64,000 nucleotides of DNA, taken from assembly GCA_025175895.1 (NCBI GenBank), contig CM045996.1, forward strand, positions 110,721,179 to 110,785,178, given 5' to 3'. The DNA comes from Wurfbainia villosa (lineage: Eukaryota; Streptophyta; Magnoliopsida; Zingiberales; Zingiberaceae). Of this stretch, positions 1 through 11,895 are shown in pieces. Both the position numbers and the translations under genes were made by a program. Positions within the stretch are counted from its first letter, which is position 1. Every line of letters begins with the position of its first letter. The notes beneath the pieces are model-generated. The model made no database searches. It was given only the letters and a program-made list of their open reading frames with translations, and was not told where the DNA came from.

Positions 1-1
1 T

Positions 2-1010
2 AATTCGGAACCCGAGAAAGGTATAGCTTTATTTGCAGGTTCAAAGAAGAAAACCGCTAGCAAGCCACCTCCGAAGGAAGAAGAGGATGAGTCGGATTCG
101 GAGGTCGACTCGGAAATGGAAGCCGAACTAGTCAACCTAGTTCGGAGGATAGTCAAGGGCCGAAAATGAGCCGTCACTCGACCCAACGAAGGTAAGCCTA
201 AAAGTTCAAACATAAGATGTTATGAATGCAACAGGTTTGAACACATTAAGTCTGAATGCCCAAAACTCAAGAGCAAGGCACCAAAATACAAAAAGGCACT
301 CAACGCTACTTGGGAAGAAGCTTCCGAGGAAGAAGACAACGATCGAGTCCTTATGGCTAAACCGGTGGAATCGGAGATGGAGTCAGAACCGGAACTTGAA
401 TCTAAACCAAGATGAGCCTGATCAAGCACTATTCAAGATAAGCCACGGATACGCATCCGGTTCAAAAGATAAACTCAAGGTAAGTCGCTCTCTTATTACC
501 ACACTTTATAGTGCAATTAAGTTTTTAAATAGAAAGTTAGCTAAGTCCGAGTCCAAGGTCGAGACCCTGGTTGAGGAAGTTAAACTCCTCAAACACGAGG
601 TCTCCCTAACCTCTTCGACTAGTCGAGTTCAAGAGAAGGACTCAACTCGGGTTGAAAAACTCGAAGTTGAGAACTCACTCTTGAAAAGTAAAGTCAAAGA
701 TCTTAGGAATACGTTGGAAAGGTTTACTTTGGGATCCAAAGGACTTGACCTCCTACTTGGATCGCAAAGGGCCGTGTACAACAAGGTCGGGCTAGGGTTT
801 AGCTCAAACACGACCAATAAGTCGTATATGTCAATCATAAGTAGACATAAAAAATGTGTCCAAGCATGGGTCCCTAAGACCACCTTAATTTCAAACTTAG
901 GATCAAACCAGTACTGGGTTTCCAAGGACCAAATCCACTATGTGGAGAGACCGAATCGATTCAACGGTCCAAGGGGAGCTAGTACGAAATTTGTTTGTGT
1001 TTTAACTTAG
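2..1010 (+). pseudogene. gag of element A (3' part), disrupted
   Basis: This encodes the C-terminal part of a Sirevirus Gag, the structural RNA-binding protein of the particle. One frame runs from base 2, is broken by TGA at 167-169, and carries a CCHC zinc knuckle at 218-259 (CYECNRFEHIKSEC). It stops at TGA 413-415. Homology continues in another frame from about 417 to 1010, so an indel lies near 413. The second part is charged and heptad-like (likely coiled coil, around 500-720) and ends in the motifs GSQRA and YWVSKDQ, which in related elements lie between the knuckle and the protease. As it stands it cannot make one Gag protein, unless the break is recoded, which I cannot judge. Confidence 0.8.
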
Positions 1011-1575
1011 AAATTGCATGCTTAGGTTTTTATTTTTCTTTTTAGAATGGTTAGATAGGACTATAACTCGTCAATACTTGATAACATAGTACCAGGATGC
1101 GGCAAGATGATAGTACGCTAGGAAAGCGGAGTCTTGTGTATTCGGGCTAGATAAGGCGTATCTAGTTCAGTGCACTTGACCGAGCGGAACTAGCTGAAGC
1201 TACCTCGCCATATCCTAGACTAGTTAGACCAGGAAGTGGTCTTAGGTGAGTCAAGTCTCTATTTTCTTGAAAATGGCTTTGTCTAAGGAAGTGGTCATTG
1301 TTCCGATCAAAGAAGGCCTCTGTGCCTCGCCACGACCTGGAAGCCATGATCTTGAAAAGGTGACTTGATGAGCCTAAGGTCAAATCCGAATCTAACGCAA
1401 GGTTGACAAGTGTTTAAGTCATTAAATTTAATTCAACTAAAATTGGAAGTCATCTCACAAGAACATATAGGATTAATATGTTTGATCATGTAGACATGGG
1501 TGAGATGATTTAGGTTAATAATTTTCAACCAATTTTTAATAAATCCAATATCCGATCCAACTACCTTGCGTGTAG
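1011..1575 (+). other. gag-pol spacer of element A
   Basis: This stretch of about 560 bases has no credible reading frame. It separates the gag stop from the protease, and a TAG at 1573-1575 closes the pol frame upstream. Its only clear structure is the hairpin-forming repeat at 1451-1507. Confidence 0.6.
1451..1507 (+). repeat. Hairpin repeat, copy upstream of pol (element A)
   Basis: CATCTCAC at 1451-1458 pairs with GTGAGATG at 1500-1507. Inside the loop ACATAT can pair with ATATGT. The same module follows pol at 4772-4835 and appears once each in elements B, E and F. The role is unknown; an RNA structure or a recombination site is inferred. Confidence 0.75.
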
Positions 1576-4500
1576 GATCAATGGATGTTGGATAGTGGTT
1601 ACTCCCGACACATGACCGGGGATCAACTCAAGTTTTCGAAGCTTCGATTCAAACGACAAGGATCGGTAGCCTTCGGAAATAACGGCAAGCTCAAAATCAT
1701 CGGATCAGGTGATATTGAGCTTAACTCAAATTTTGTCATTCAAAACATTTTATTAGTAGAAAATTTTCAATATAATCTTCTCAGTGTAAGCCAATTGTGT
1801 GATAATAACTATAAGGTCATATTTCTGGAAAACGAATGCATAATTAATACAAATGAAACCTCTAAAACAATTCTTAAGGGAACTAGAAATAACAACATTT
1901 ACACTATTAACTTAACTAACTCCTCAACTAAGTGTCTTATGACACGGCAAGAGGAATCATGGTTGTGGCACCGACGACTCGGTCACTCACACCCAAGACT
2001 CATCCACAAGATGAGTCAGAGTGACTTAGTTAGAGGTTTGCCTAACCTCAATAACTTGGATAATAAAATATGTAATGCTTGTCAACAAGGTAAAAAATCT
2101 AGGACACAACATCAACTAACTAGTCAAGAATGAACCAAAAGTGTGCTTGAGCTCCTACACATGGATCTATTTGATTCACACAGAGCTAAGTTACTTAACG
2201 GAAGTAAATTCTGCTTAGTCATAATTGATGACTATTCTAGATTTACTTGGGTTAGGTTCATCAAACACAAAAGTGATACCCTAGATCAATTAATCAATCT
2301 ATTTAAATTAATAGAAAATCAACAAAGCATTAAAATCAAAAGACTTAGGACTGATCATGGTGGTGAATTCGAAAACCATAGGTTTACAGAATTTTGTAAC
2401 CTAAATGGATACCACCATGAGTTCTCTTGCCCTAGAACTCCACAACAAAATGGCCTAGTAGAATGCAAAAATAGAACCCTACAAGAAGCCGCTAGGACAA
2501 TGCTTAATGAGTATAACCTACCCGATAGGTTTTGGGCCGAAACCGTGAATACGGCATGCTATGTCCAAAATAGAATCCTTATGGTAAAGAGGCACCTTAA
2601 GACCTCATACGAGATTTATCACGATAAAATACCTAACATCAAGTACTTTAGGGTATTTGGGTGTAAGGTACATATCCTAAACACTAAGGATTACCTAGGG
2701 AAATTTACATCCAAAACCACGACCGGAATCTTTCTAGGATACTCGACTACAAGCAGAGCTTATAGAGTATATAACCATGACACCCTTAGAGTCGAGGAGA
2801 CTATCAATGTAGTATTTGATGAAGGACACGAACCTACAAAACCCCCGGCAACCCCAATTAGCGAACCGACTCATACTAGACCTAACTCTTATCCGGAGAT
2901 CAGGTCTAGTATTAATCCTAACCTAAGTCAACCAAGTCACTCTATCGACCAAGTGATAGATGACTCCAACCAAACTAGAACTCAAACGAGTCATCCTATG
3001 GATCAAGTTGTAGACTCAAACCCAAATCCAACTAGGACTCAAACGAATCATCCTATCGACCAAGTGATAGGTGATCCAAGTCTAGGAGTTCGAACTAGAG
3101 CGTCATACAGAAACCTTAGTCAAATATCCTTGATTTCTAAAATTGAACCCAAAACTATTGACCAAGCTCTTCTTGATCCCGATTGGATTATTGCAATGCA
3201 AGAAGAGTTGGCTCAATTCGAAGTATGGGAATTAGTACCACCACCTAAAGATAAAACAATCATTGGAACAAGGTGGGTGTTTAGAAATAAAATTGATGAT
3301 AGAGGTGAAGTAGTTAGAAATAAAGCTAGACTAGTTGCTAAAGGGTTTAGTCAAGTCGAAGGTTTAGATTACGACGAGACCTATGCCCCAGTAGCTAGAT
3401 TAGAGTCCATTCGAATGCTATTAGCATATGCAGCACATCGAGGATTTAAGTTGTTTCAAATGGATGTGAAATCTGCATTCTTAAATGGATACATTAAAGA
3501 AGAAGTTTATGTTAGTCAACCCCCCGGTTTCGAAAGTTTTGACAAATCCGATCATGTCCTTAGGTTAAAGAAAGCTCTTTATGGACTTAAACAAGCTCCT
3601 CGAGCTTGGTACGAGAGACTTTCGATTTATCTTAAGTCCAAAGGCTTTAACCAAGGTGTAGTTGACCCAACCCTTTTCATAAAAACCTTAGGTAAAGACA
3701 TATTCATAGCCCAAATCTACGTAGATGATATTATTTTCGGAACCACCAACTCAATCCTACTAAATGAGTTCATTTCACTTATGGAAAGTGAATTTGAAAT
3801 GAATTTAGTAGGTGAGTTAAGTTTCTTTTTAGGTCTACAAATTAAACAAACTAAAGATGGAATATACCTACATCAACGCAAATATACTAGGGAATTAATT
3901 AAACGCTTTGGAATGCAAGAGGCTAAAATTATTAAAACCCCAATGGCAACTAATGTGAATATAGAAGAAGATGTAATCGGAAATTCAATTGATTTAAAAT
4001 ACTATAGTAGCATAATAGGGAGTCTCCTTTACCTAACTTCAAGCCGACCTGATATCTTATTTGCAGTAAGTATGTGCACAAGGTTTCAAACCTGTGCCAA
4101 GGAGTCTCACCTAACTCTAGTCAAGCGTATCCTTAGATATCTAAAGGGTACACTTAATATCGGTATTTGGTATCCTAGATCTACCGAGTTCGAACTAACC
4201 GGCTACTCTGATTCGGACTATGCCGGTAGTAAGCTCGATAGAAAGAGTACGAGTGGTTGTTGTCAACTTCTCGGCTCGAGTCTAGTGAGTTGGTGCAGTA
4301 GGAAGCAACACTGTGTTGCTTTATCTACCACCGAAGCCGAATACATCGCGATGGGTGAGTGTGTCACGCAACTTCTTTGGATGAAGCACACTCTCCGCGA
4401 CTTTAAGTTAGACTTTACGAATACTAAACTTCACGTAGATAACATTAGTTCAATTAATCTTACAAAGAATCTGATATGTCACTCTAGGACCAAACATATA

Positions 4501-4662
4501 GAGGTCAAACACCATTTCATTCGAGAACATGTGGCCAACGGAGCCATACAACTCGAATATGTCGAATCAAAGTCTAACTTAGCAGACCTATTTACTAAAC
4601 CCCTACCCGAAGCCGAATTTAGTCTATTAAGACGAAAATTGGGCATGTGCGTAGTAGAATAG
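1576..4662 (+). pseudogene. pol of element A: protease, integrase, reverse transcriptase, RNase H
   Basis: A single frame runs from 1576 to 4662 with one in-frame TGA at 2131-2133. The aspartic protease motif DSG is at 1591-1599; the next residue is Tyr where Cys is usual. The integrase HHCC finger is at about 1969-2092. The integrase core has Asp at 2164, Asp at 2353 and Glu at 2461, which is D-x35-E. The reverse transcriptase has the catalytic YVDD at 3718-3729. RNase H (about 4190-4660) keeps acidic residues in SDSDYAG, TEAEY, VDN and NLADL. The enzymes would copy element RNA into DNA and insert it. One point stop separates this from an intact pol, so the element is young or a close relative is active. 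The upstream part with DSG and the finger could not be joined to the rest without readthrough. Confidence 0.9.
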
Positions 4663-5576
4663 GAACTTGCAAATTATATTTTCTTACTACTATTTCTTAA
4701 CTTTCATTTTTTATGGAACTAGTATAGGACATACCTTAGATATCATGCACCTATAGATTTAAGGAGCCAATACATCTCACAACACATAGGACTAATGTGT
4801 TTGTGTACTTAGCCACGTAGATGGGCGTGAGATGTTAGGACCTTACTCCTGGTTCCAGATGTAGAGCTAGTGCATCGCTATGAACCACGAAGTATAATCA
4901 TACATACTAACCGACTGACTCAGATCGTTGATCTTTCATATCAATCAAGCCAAATATGAGTCGAACATCTTATAGATGAACTTATTTTCAGTATATTATT
5001 TTCAAAATAATGTGGAACATGCTTGGACTTTAAATTTAACACTTATTTTTGTTTTCCACACACACACTCACTCTTTTCGATATATGGCAAAAGGGGGAGA
5101 AAAAGGCCAAAGTTAAGGGGTCAAAATTTTTTTTGATAACTTAACTCTTACTTTATATTTAAACCAAAAGTTAACTTTAAGTTTTGAAAACTTATTAAAG
5201 GTCAAGTTAAGAGAATTCTTAACTTAAATTTATTTGTGGCGTCAACGTTTTACTTAATTTTTATTATGCCCTTAATGTTTTACTTAAGGGGGAGAAAGGG
5301 CCAAGTTAAGAAGAACTCTTAACTTAAACGTTTTACTAAGGCCAACTTTAAGTAATGTTAATTACTTAAAGAAACCCTCAAAGGGAGGATTAAGGTCTTT
5401 CTTCAAGACTCACCTCGATCAAGGGGGAGGTTTCCTCAAGGGGGAGTACTTGAAGAAAATCCTTACTACTCCAACTTAATCTTCTTTATTTCTTGTTTCT
5501 AATGCACATTATTCTTCATGCTTGCTATTTACTTAACTTTGTATGTGGGTTTGCCATAAATCAAAAAGGGGGAGAT
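4663..5576 (+). other. 3' non-coding region of element A with repeated polypurine tracts
   Basis: Between the pol stop and the LTR there is no gene. AAGGGGGAG-like tracts occur near 5091, 5286, 5421, 5438 and 5563. The last abuts the LTR and is the best candidate for the plus-strand primer. Several such tracts upstream of the LTR are a known Sirevirus hallmark. Confidence 0.75.
4772..4835 (+). repeat. Hairpin repeat, copy downstream of pol (element A)
   Basis: ACATCTCAC at 4772-4780 pairs with GTGAGATGT at 4827-4835, and an inner ACACAT can pair with ATGTGT. It lies about 110 bases after the pol stop and matches the copy at 1451-1507 in both stem and much of the loop. Confidence 0.75.
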
Positions 5577-6670
5577 TGTTGGTGCAGTAGGCACCTAAGT
5601 CGAACCTGAGTTTTGATTATAGCAAACGATACAAAGTTAAGCTCATGTTATCTCACGAGTTGAATCGAGTGTGCGTAAGATTGCTATAGCCGAGCTAAAG
5701 GCTAGCGACACCGGAGGAAGCCGCGGTGGTCGGGCGACACCGGAGGACTCGAGAGAGCCAAGAAATCAGTGGAGACCAAAGCAAGGCTTCAAAGGTAAAT
5801 GTTGAGTGAGTGAGTGAGTAAGGTCGAGTCCTCCATACGGGACATCCTTAGGCGATCCGACCAAGACTTCCCATGGAAGGTCTATGTTGAGATCGGATGG
5901 CAAGTGGTCGCCGAATTCACTTATATTTCGAGCTAACTCTTTATTACGATCGAAAAGTCTAAAAATCAGTTCAAACGCCAAAAATCAATTCAACCGCTAA
6001 GCCATCAGTTCAAGCGGCCAAGGATCAGTTCAAGCTGAGCCATCGCCTAACCGCCAAGAAATCAGTTCAATCGATGGTCAAAAATCAGCCTCGTGGAGTC
6101 AAGCTTTATCACCATTTTTCAAGGAGTTTTGTGCCCAATTCCTATTGGTTGAAGACCCATTCGATGAGGGGCTTAAAGGCTATAAAAGGAGATCCTAACC
6201 TAGGGTTTCATCATCAATTCTAAGCCTCCAAAAGCCTCCGCAAAGCTACAACTTCTCCGACAACGAAGTGCTTCTTCTCCGACGTCTAGGTTTATTTGTT
6301 TTCATTTTATTACGTCAGTTAGAGTTTTATTTCTGTTTAGTACTTTCATTTTCAGAGCTTTTATCGTAACGAGGAGAGGGGGAGTGTCCCTCTACCTCAA
6401 GCTTTGTGCTTTACTTGTATCGATTAAACTCCTACCTCTAAAGGGGAGGAGTTCTTTAGTGTTTTTGCCCTCCGTACGTGGTCGAGGATCGCTAGGGCCT
6501 TGGAGTAGTAGCCGAAGGCTACGAACCAAGTAAAACTCCTTTGTCTCTTTTTACTTTACATTTACATTTCCGCTGTAATTAATTATCTCTCGAGTTTTAA
6601 CGAACGAAAAGAAAAGATAAAGGTTTTATCACTATTCACCCCCCCTCTAGCGATCCGCTTCGATCCAACA
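5577..6670 (+). repeat. 3' LTR of element A (first copy)
   Basis: It begins TGTTGG right after the polypurine tract and ends CCAACA, a perfect 6-base terminal inverted repeat. It is 1094 bp and contains the box CTATTCACCCCCC near its 3' end. Compared with the copy at 8634-9760 it lacks many single bases in its first 450 bases. Confidence 0.9.
6181..6189 (+). promoter_or_regulatory. Putative LTR TATA box (element A)
   Basis: TATAAAAGG lies about 490 bases before the LTR end, a reasonable place for the U3/R start of transcription. The same motif recurs at 9271-9279 in the duplicate LTR. Confidence 0.5.
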
Positions 6671-6766
6671 ATAAGTTAGTAATTACTTGTTTTATTTTCT
6701 TCCATTGTGCATGTTTATGAAACATGTTCGAACGCACACCCACGTCGGTGCCGGGGAAACCCAATA
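6671..6766 (+). repeat. Element D: 3' LTR end fragment (first copy)
   Basis: This 96-base stretch matches the end of the solo LTR at 57106-59321 (shared GTTTACGAAACATG and GTGCCGG-AAACCCAA). Element A is inserted just upstream of it. It ends in CCCAATA where the related LTR ends CCCAACA, and CCATT follows as the likely target copy in the LTR of element C. Confidence 0.65.
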
Positions 6767-6806
6767 CCATTTGCATTCATGCATGCAACGTTGAGGCTTT
6801 ATAACT

Positions 6807-7721
6807 AACTCAATCCTACTAAATGAGTTCATTTCACTTATGGAAAGTGAATTTGAAATGAATTTAGTAGGTGAGTTAAGTTTCTTTTTAGGTCTACAAA
6901 TTAAACAAACTAAAGATGGAATATACCTACATCAACGCAAATATACTAGGGAATTAATTAAACGCTTTGGAATGCAAGACGCTAAAATTATTAATACCCC
7001 AATGGCAACTAATGTGAATATAGAAGAAGATGTAATCGGAAATTCAATTGATTTAAAATACTATAGTAGCATAATAGGGAGTCTCCTTTACCTAACTTCA
7101 AGCCGACCTGATATCTTATTTGCAGTAAGTATGTGCGCAAGGTTTCAAACCTGTGCCAAGGAGTCTCACCTAACTCTAGTCAAGCGTATCCTTAGATATC
7201 TAAAGGGTACACTTAATATCGGTATTTGGTATCCTAGATCTACCGAGTTCGAACTAACCGGCTACTCTGATTCGAACTATGCTGGTAGTAAGCTCGATAG
7301 AAAGAGTACGAGTGGTTGTTGTCAACTTCTCGGCTCAAGTCTAGTGAGTTGGTGCAGTAGGAAGCAACACTGTGTTGCTTTATCTACCACCGAAGCCGAA
7401 TACATCGCGATGGGTGAGTGTGTCACGCAACTTCTTTGGATGAAGCACACTCTCCGCGACTTTAAGTTAGACTTTATGAATACTAAACTTCACGTAGATA
7501 ACATTAGTTCAATTAATCTTACAAAGAATCCGATATGTCACTCTAGGACCAAACATATAGAGGTCAAACACCATTTCATTCGAGAACATGTGGCCAACGG
7601 AGCCATACAACTCGAATACGTCGAATCAAAGTCTAACTTAGCAGACCTATTTACTAAACCCCTACCCGAAGCCGAATTTAGTCTATTAAGACGAAAATTG
7701 GGCATGTGCGTAGTAGAATAG
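6807..7721 (+). pseudogene. Duplicated 3' part of element A pol (RT end and RNase H)
   Basis: This second copy of the pol 3' end starts in the RT domain after the YVDD motif, so it cannot be a working polymerase on its own. It remains open to the same stop as the first copy. Differences include SDSNYAG in place of SDSDYAG in the first RNase H motif. It has no start context or promoter of its own and is best read as a by-product of the duplication. Confidence 0.85.
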
Positions 7722-8633
7722 GAACTTACAAATTATATTTTCTTACTACTATTTCTTAACTTTCATTTTTTATGGAACTAGTATAGGACATACCTTAGAT
7801 ATCATGCACCTATAGATTTAAGGAGCCAATACATCTCACAACACATAGGACTAATGTGTTTGTGTACTTAGCCACGTAGATGGGCGTGAGATGTTAGGAC
7901 CTTACTCACAGTTCGGATGTAGAGCTAGTGCATCGCTATGAACCACGCAGTATAATCATACATACTAACCGCTACGACCAGGACTGGTTGATCTTTCATA
8001 TCAATCAAGCCAAATATGAGTCGAACATCTTATAGATGAACTTATTTTCAGTATATTATTTTCAAAATAATGTGGAACATGCTTGGACTTTAAATTTAAC
8101 ACTTATTTTTGTTTTCCACACACACACTCACTCTTTTCGTATATGGCAAAAGGGGGAGAAAAAGGCCAAAGTTAAGGGGTCAAAATTTGTTTTGATAACT
8201 TAACTCTTACTTTATATTTAAACCAAAAGTTAACTTTAAGTTTTGAAAACTTATTAAAGGCCAAGTTAAGAGAATTCTTAACTTAAACTTATTGTGGCGT
8301 CAAGCGTTTTACTTAATTTTTATTATGCCCTTAATGTTTTACTTAAGGGGAGAAAGGAAGTTAAGAAGAACTCTTAACTTAAACGTTTTACTAAGGCCAA
8401 CTTTAAGTAATGTTAATTACTTAAAGAAACCCTCAAAGGGGAGGATTAAGGTCTTTCTTCAAGACTCACCCTCGATCAAGGGGGAGGTTTCCTCAAGGGG
8501 GAGTACTTGAAGAAAATCCTTACTACTCCAACTTAATCTTCTTTATTTCTTGTTTCTAATGCACATTATTCTTCATGCTTGCTATTTACTTAACTTTGTA
8601 TGTGGGTTTGCCATAAATCAAAAAGGGGGAGAT
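7722..8633 (+). other. Duplicated 3' non-coding region of element A
   Basis: This repeats 4663-5576. It includes the hairpin module (arms 7832-7839 and 7886-7893) and the run of AAGGGGGAG tracts ending at the LTR. No gene is present. Confidence 0.75.
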
Positions 8634-9760
8634 TGTTGGTGCAGTAGGCACCTAAGTCGAACCTGAGTTTTGATTATAGCAAACGATACAAAGTTAAGCT
8701 CATGTCGTTATCTCACGAGTTGAATCGAGTGTGCAGAAGATTGCTATAGCTGGAGCTAAAGGCTAGCGACACCCGGAGGAAGCCGTGGTGGTCGGGTGAC
8801 ACCGGGAGGACTTCGGAGAGAGCCGAAGAAATCAGGTGGAGACCGAAAGCAAGGCTTCAAAGGTAAATGTTAAGGTAAGCTCGTGTGAGTGAGCGTAAGT
8901 AAGGTCGAGTCCTCCATACGGGGACATCCTTAGGCGACGATCCGACCAAGACTTCCCATGGAAGGTCTATGTTGAGATCGGATGGCAAGTGGTCGTCGAA
9001 TTCACTTATATTTCGAGCTAACTCTTTATTACAGTCGAAAAGTCTAAAAATCAGTTCAACCGGCCAAAAATCAGTTCAACTGCTAAGCCATCAGTTCAAC
9101 CGGCCAAGGATCAGTTCAACTGCTGAGCCATCAGTTCAACCGGCCAAGAAATCAGTTCAACCGATGGTCAAAAATCAGCCTCGTGGAGTCAAGCTTTATC
9201 ACCATTTTTCAAGGAGTTTTGTGCCCAATTCCTATTGGTTGAAGACCCATTCGATGAGGGGCTTAAAGGCTATAAAAGGAGGTCCTAACCTAGGGTTTCA
9301 TCATCAATTCTAAGCCTCCAAAAGCCTCCGCAAAGCTACAACTTCTCCGACAACGAAGTGCTTCTTTTCCGACGTCTAGGTTTATTTGTTTTAATTTTAT
9401 TACGTCGGTTAGAGTTTTATTTCTGTTTAGTACTTTCATTTTCGGAGCTTTTATCGTAACGAGGAGAGGGGGAGTGTCCCTCTACCTCAAGCTTTGTGCT
9501 TTACTTGTATCGATTAAACTCCTACCTCTAAAGGGGAGGAGTTCTTTAGTGTTTTTGCCCCCCGTACGTGGTCGAGGATCGCTAGGGCCTTGGAGTAGTA
9601 GCCGAAGGCTACGAACCAAGTAAAACTCCTTTGTCTCTTTTTACTTTACATTTACATTTCCGCTGCAATTAATTATCTCTCGAGTTTTAACGAACGAAAA
9701 GAAAAGATAAAGGTTTTATCACTATTCACCCCCCCTCTAGCGATCCGCTTCGATCCAACA
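8634..9760 (+). repeat. 3' LTR of element A (second copy)
   Basis: It starts TGTTGG and ends CCAACA and is 1127 bp, 33 bp longer than the first copy because of scattered small indels. It is followed by ATAAG, as in the first copy. Confidence 0.9.
9271..9279 (+). promoter_or_regulatory. Putative LTR TATA box (second LTR copy)
   Basis: TATAAAAGG is at the place equivalent to 6181-6189. Confidence 0.5.
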
Positions 9761-9856
9761 ATAAGTTAGTAATTACTTGTTTTATTTGCTTCCACTCTGC
9801 ATGTTTACGAAACATGTTCGAACGCACACCCACGTCGGTGCCGAGGAAACCCAATA
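9761..9856 (+). repeat. Element D: 3' LTR end fragment (second copy)
   Basis: This is the same fragment as 6671-6766, carried along by the tandem duplication. Here it leads into the continuous left LTR of element C. Confidence 0.65.
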
Positions 9857-10421
9857 CCATTTGCATTCATGCATGCAACGTTGAGGCTTTATATCCTATT
9901 ACATGCAATTAATCTATTTAATTAATCATGCTTACCTTCTTCAATTGGTTTCACTTGAGTCTAACTCAAAATAAACCAATTTGAGTCCAACTAAAATTTA
10001 GCCAAGCAATGAGTCTAACTCATTCTAGTCCATTCAATTAACTAATGATTCATTTAGTCAAACTAAAATGAACACTTCTCCAAAATATGTTCTTTGTGTG
10101 TGACCCTATAGGCTCTTATAATGTGGGCAATATATCTAAAACCATTTTAGATACATAAGTAATGAGCGACATCAAGCAATACATCATTATTACCCAAGCT
10201 ATAAGAAAGTCGAGATCCAACAACCTTTTCGTGACTATTATCATGTATGACGGTGTCCTTCTATCCTTGATATCTTAGATCGATCAATGAGACATAGACC
10301 ATGTCATCCCCTTATTAATCTTTGTGTTTCTTGATCCCCAAGTAGACTCACTCAAACAAATGAGCTCAATATCTCATATTGACTCATTTGAGCATGGCCA
10401 TGCATTTCGTGGTCATACTCT
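9857..10421 (-). repeat. Left (3') LTR of element C, first segment
   Basis: The stretch matches 35286-35880 of the right LTR. It is cut on the left by element D and on the right by element B, whose target copy ACTCT is 10417-10421. Confidence 0.85.
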
Positions 10422-11893
10422 TATTGGTGCAATCGGCCCAGGTTGACTCGAGTTTGACTCGAGCAGTACCTTGATAGTATTTTGATGATAGACAAAACTC
10501 ATGACATGGGATTGTCATGGGAAAGTCCAACATGGGGTTGGCATGGAAAATCCAAGCATGGAGCTTGGTGTGGAAACGTCCAAAGCATTGCGAAGTCGTG
10601 CGCTTGGTGCTTGGTGAGAAATGCATTGCGAAGTCGTGCGCTTGGTGCATGTGGGAAGTCTTGAGGACTTGGTAAGTTCACTAGGCTCGGGGTCCTTGAG
10701 TCGGTGAAGGATGGCATTGCGAAGCCGTGCGCTTGGTGCATCCGAGGGACCGCCGGACGGGGAGTGAATGGAGTGAGGCCAAAGGGAAGCATACTTCAAG
10801 GGCATGAGACGCAAAGGATGGCATTGTGAAGCCGTGCACTTGGTGTATCCGAGGGACGTAGGCCGAGGGAAGAGACATTCGGTGGGGAACTCCATGAGGG
10901 ATAAGGTAGACTTGGCCAAGTGGCTAAGACTGAGTGTCGGAGGCTCAAACTTGATGTTTGAGGGTTTACCCGACGGTCGGATGTTCAAGAAACTTGGTGT
11001 TTGAGGTTTTGCCTGATGACAGTCGACTGGCATAGGTGTTAGTCGACTGATCCAAGTCGACTAGGGTTTGACTGGTGTTAGACTTGCAGTTTTGTGCTTG
11101 GCAGTCGACTTTCATGGACTGGCAGTCGACTGATGTCGACAACAGTCGACTGCCGAGGGATGGCAATGATCGATGGGAGTCATGAGTATGAACGCCTCCA
11201 TAGCCGATCGGGCGATTGGCTACTAGGTCAATGATGATCGCCATGGATCGGCAATCGGTAGGAGATCTGTTGGAACTTATCCAACATGGATCTGGTCGTT
11301 GTGAGACAACGACTACAGGTGCAGTCGGCTGGGGCCTTTTAGCAGTCGACTGATGGGCGCAAAAATAGCTTGATGCAGGTTATAAATGGAGCTCATGTGG
11401 GAGAATTTCGCCAAGACTTTTGTGAAGCTATTGGAGGGGAATTGCTGCTGCATTCCAGACCTTCAAGAGCCATCTAAAGCAAGCTACAAGCAAAGGGTTC
11501 AAAGCAAGCATTGTAAAGTGTTCTTTACGTGTATTTCGTATTTGTCTTTGTATTGCTTGTATTTCATATATTACTTGTTGTAATAGCTTGTGAGAGGTTT
11601 CTCCACCTCCGACGTGTAGTCGAGAAGGAGTTTAGTTAGTACCTAGCGCATAATTAGAGCTCGGTGACCTCGCCCGTGGAGTAGGAACCATTCGGTTCCG
11701 AACCACGTATATGCTTGTGTATTGCTTGTGATTGCTATGTGTTGTTAGTATTGTCATTATCATTGTTATTCCGCTGCGCTAACAACAATCGTAGACAAGC
11801 AACGCAACGAGAATGAGCAAATTCCAACATCGAACGAAAGAGGGCTATTCACCCCCCTCTAGTCGGCCAATACACACCGATCGATCCCCTACA
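10422..11893 (+). repeat. 5' LTR of element B
   Basis: It begins TATTGG, where the 3' LTR has TGTTGA, so the terminal TG has become TA. It ends CCCTACA. It contains several GCGAAGCCGTGCGCTTGG modules, a cluster of CAGTCGACTG palindromes (11020-11350), a possible TATA near 11381, and the box CTATTCACCCCCC at 11845. Confidence 0.88.
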
Positions 11894-11895
11894 AG

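Larger units (their letters stand above)
1..6670 (+). mobile_element. Element A: Sirevirus-type Ty1/copia retrotransposon, 5' end outside window
   Basis: The part seen contains the end of gag, a spacer, a pol frame in the copia order (protease, integrase, reverse transcriptase, RNase H), a 3' non-coding stretch with repeated AAGGGGGAG tracts, and a 3' LTR. Multiple polypurine tracts and the RT context (GLKQAPRAWYERLS) are typical of Sireviruses. The 5' LTR and primer site lie to the left of the window. The element is inserted in the LTR of another element (D); ATAAG follows its 3' end, but the left target copy cannot be seen. Part of it is duplicated immediately downstream. Confidence 0.9.
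3748..9892 (+). repeat. Tandem duplication of about 3.1 kb across elements A, D and C
   Basis: Unit 1 is 3748-6802 and unit 2 is 6807-9892. Each runs from mid-RT of element A through the 3' LTR, the D fragment and 36 bases of element C. The offset at the left breakpoint is exactly 3059. The junction holds a four-base AACT filler that also begins unit 2. The units are nearly identical in pol but differ by many small indels in the LTR. Either a real local duplication or an assembly artefact would give this picture. Confidence 0.85.

Noticed and set aside
10515..11033. Long minus-strand frames in the B LTR (also 15077-15704)
   Set aside because: They arise from GC-rich repeated LTR modules and occur in several frames at once.
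11020..11350. Repeated CAGTCGACTG as a possible CRISPR-like array
   Set aside because: Spacing is irregular, the unit is 10 bases, the context is a plant LTR, and no cas-like gene is present.
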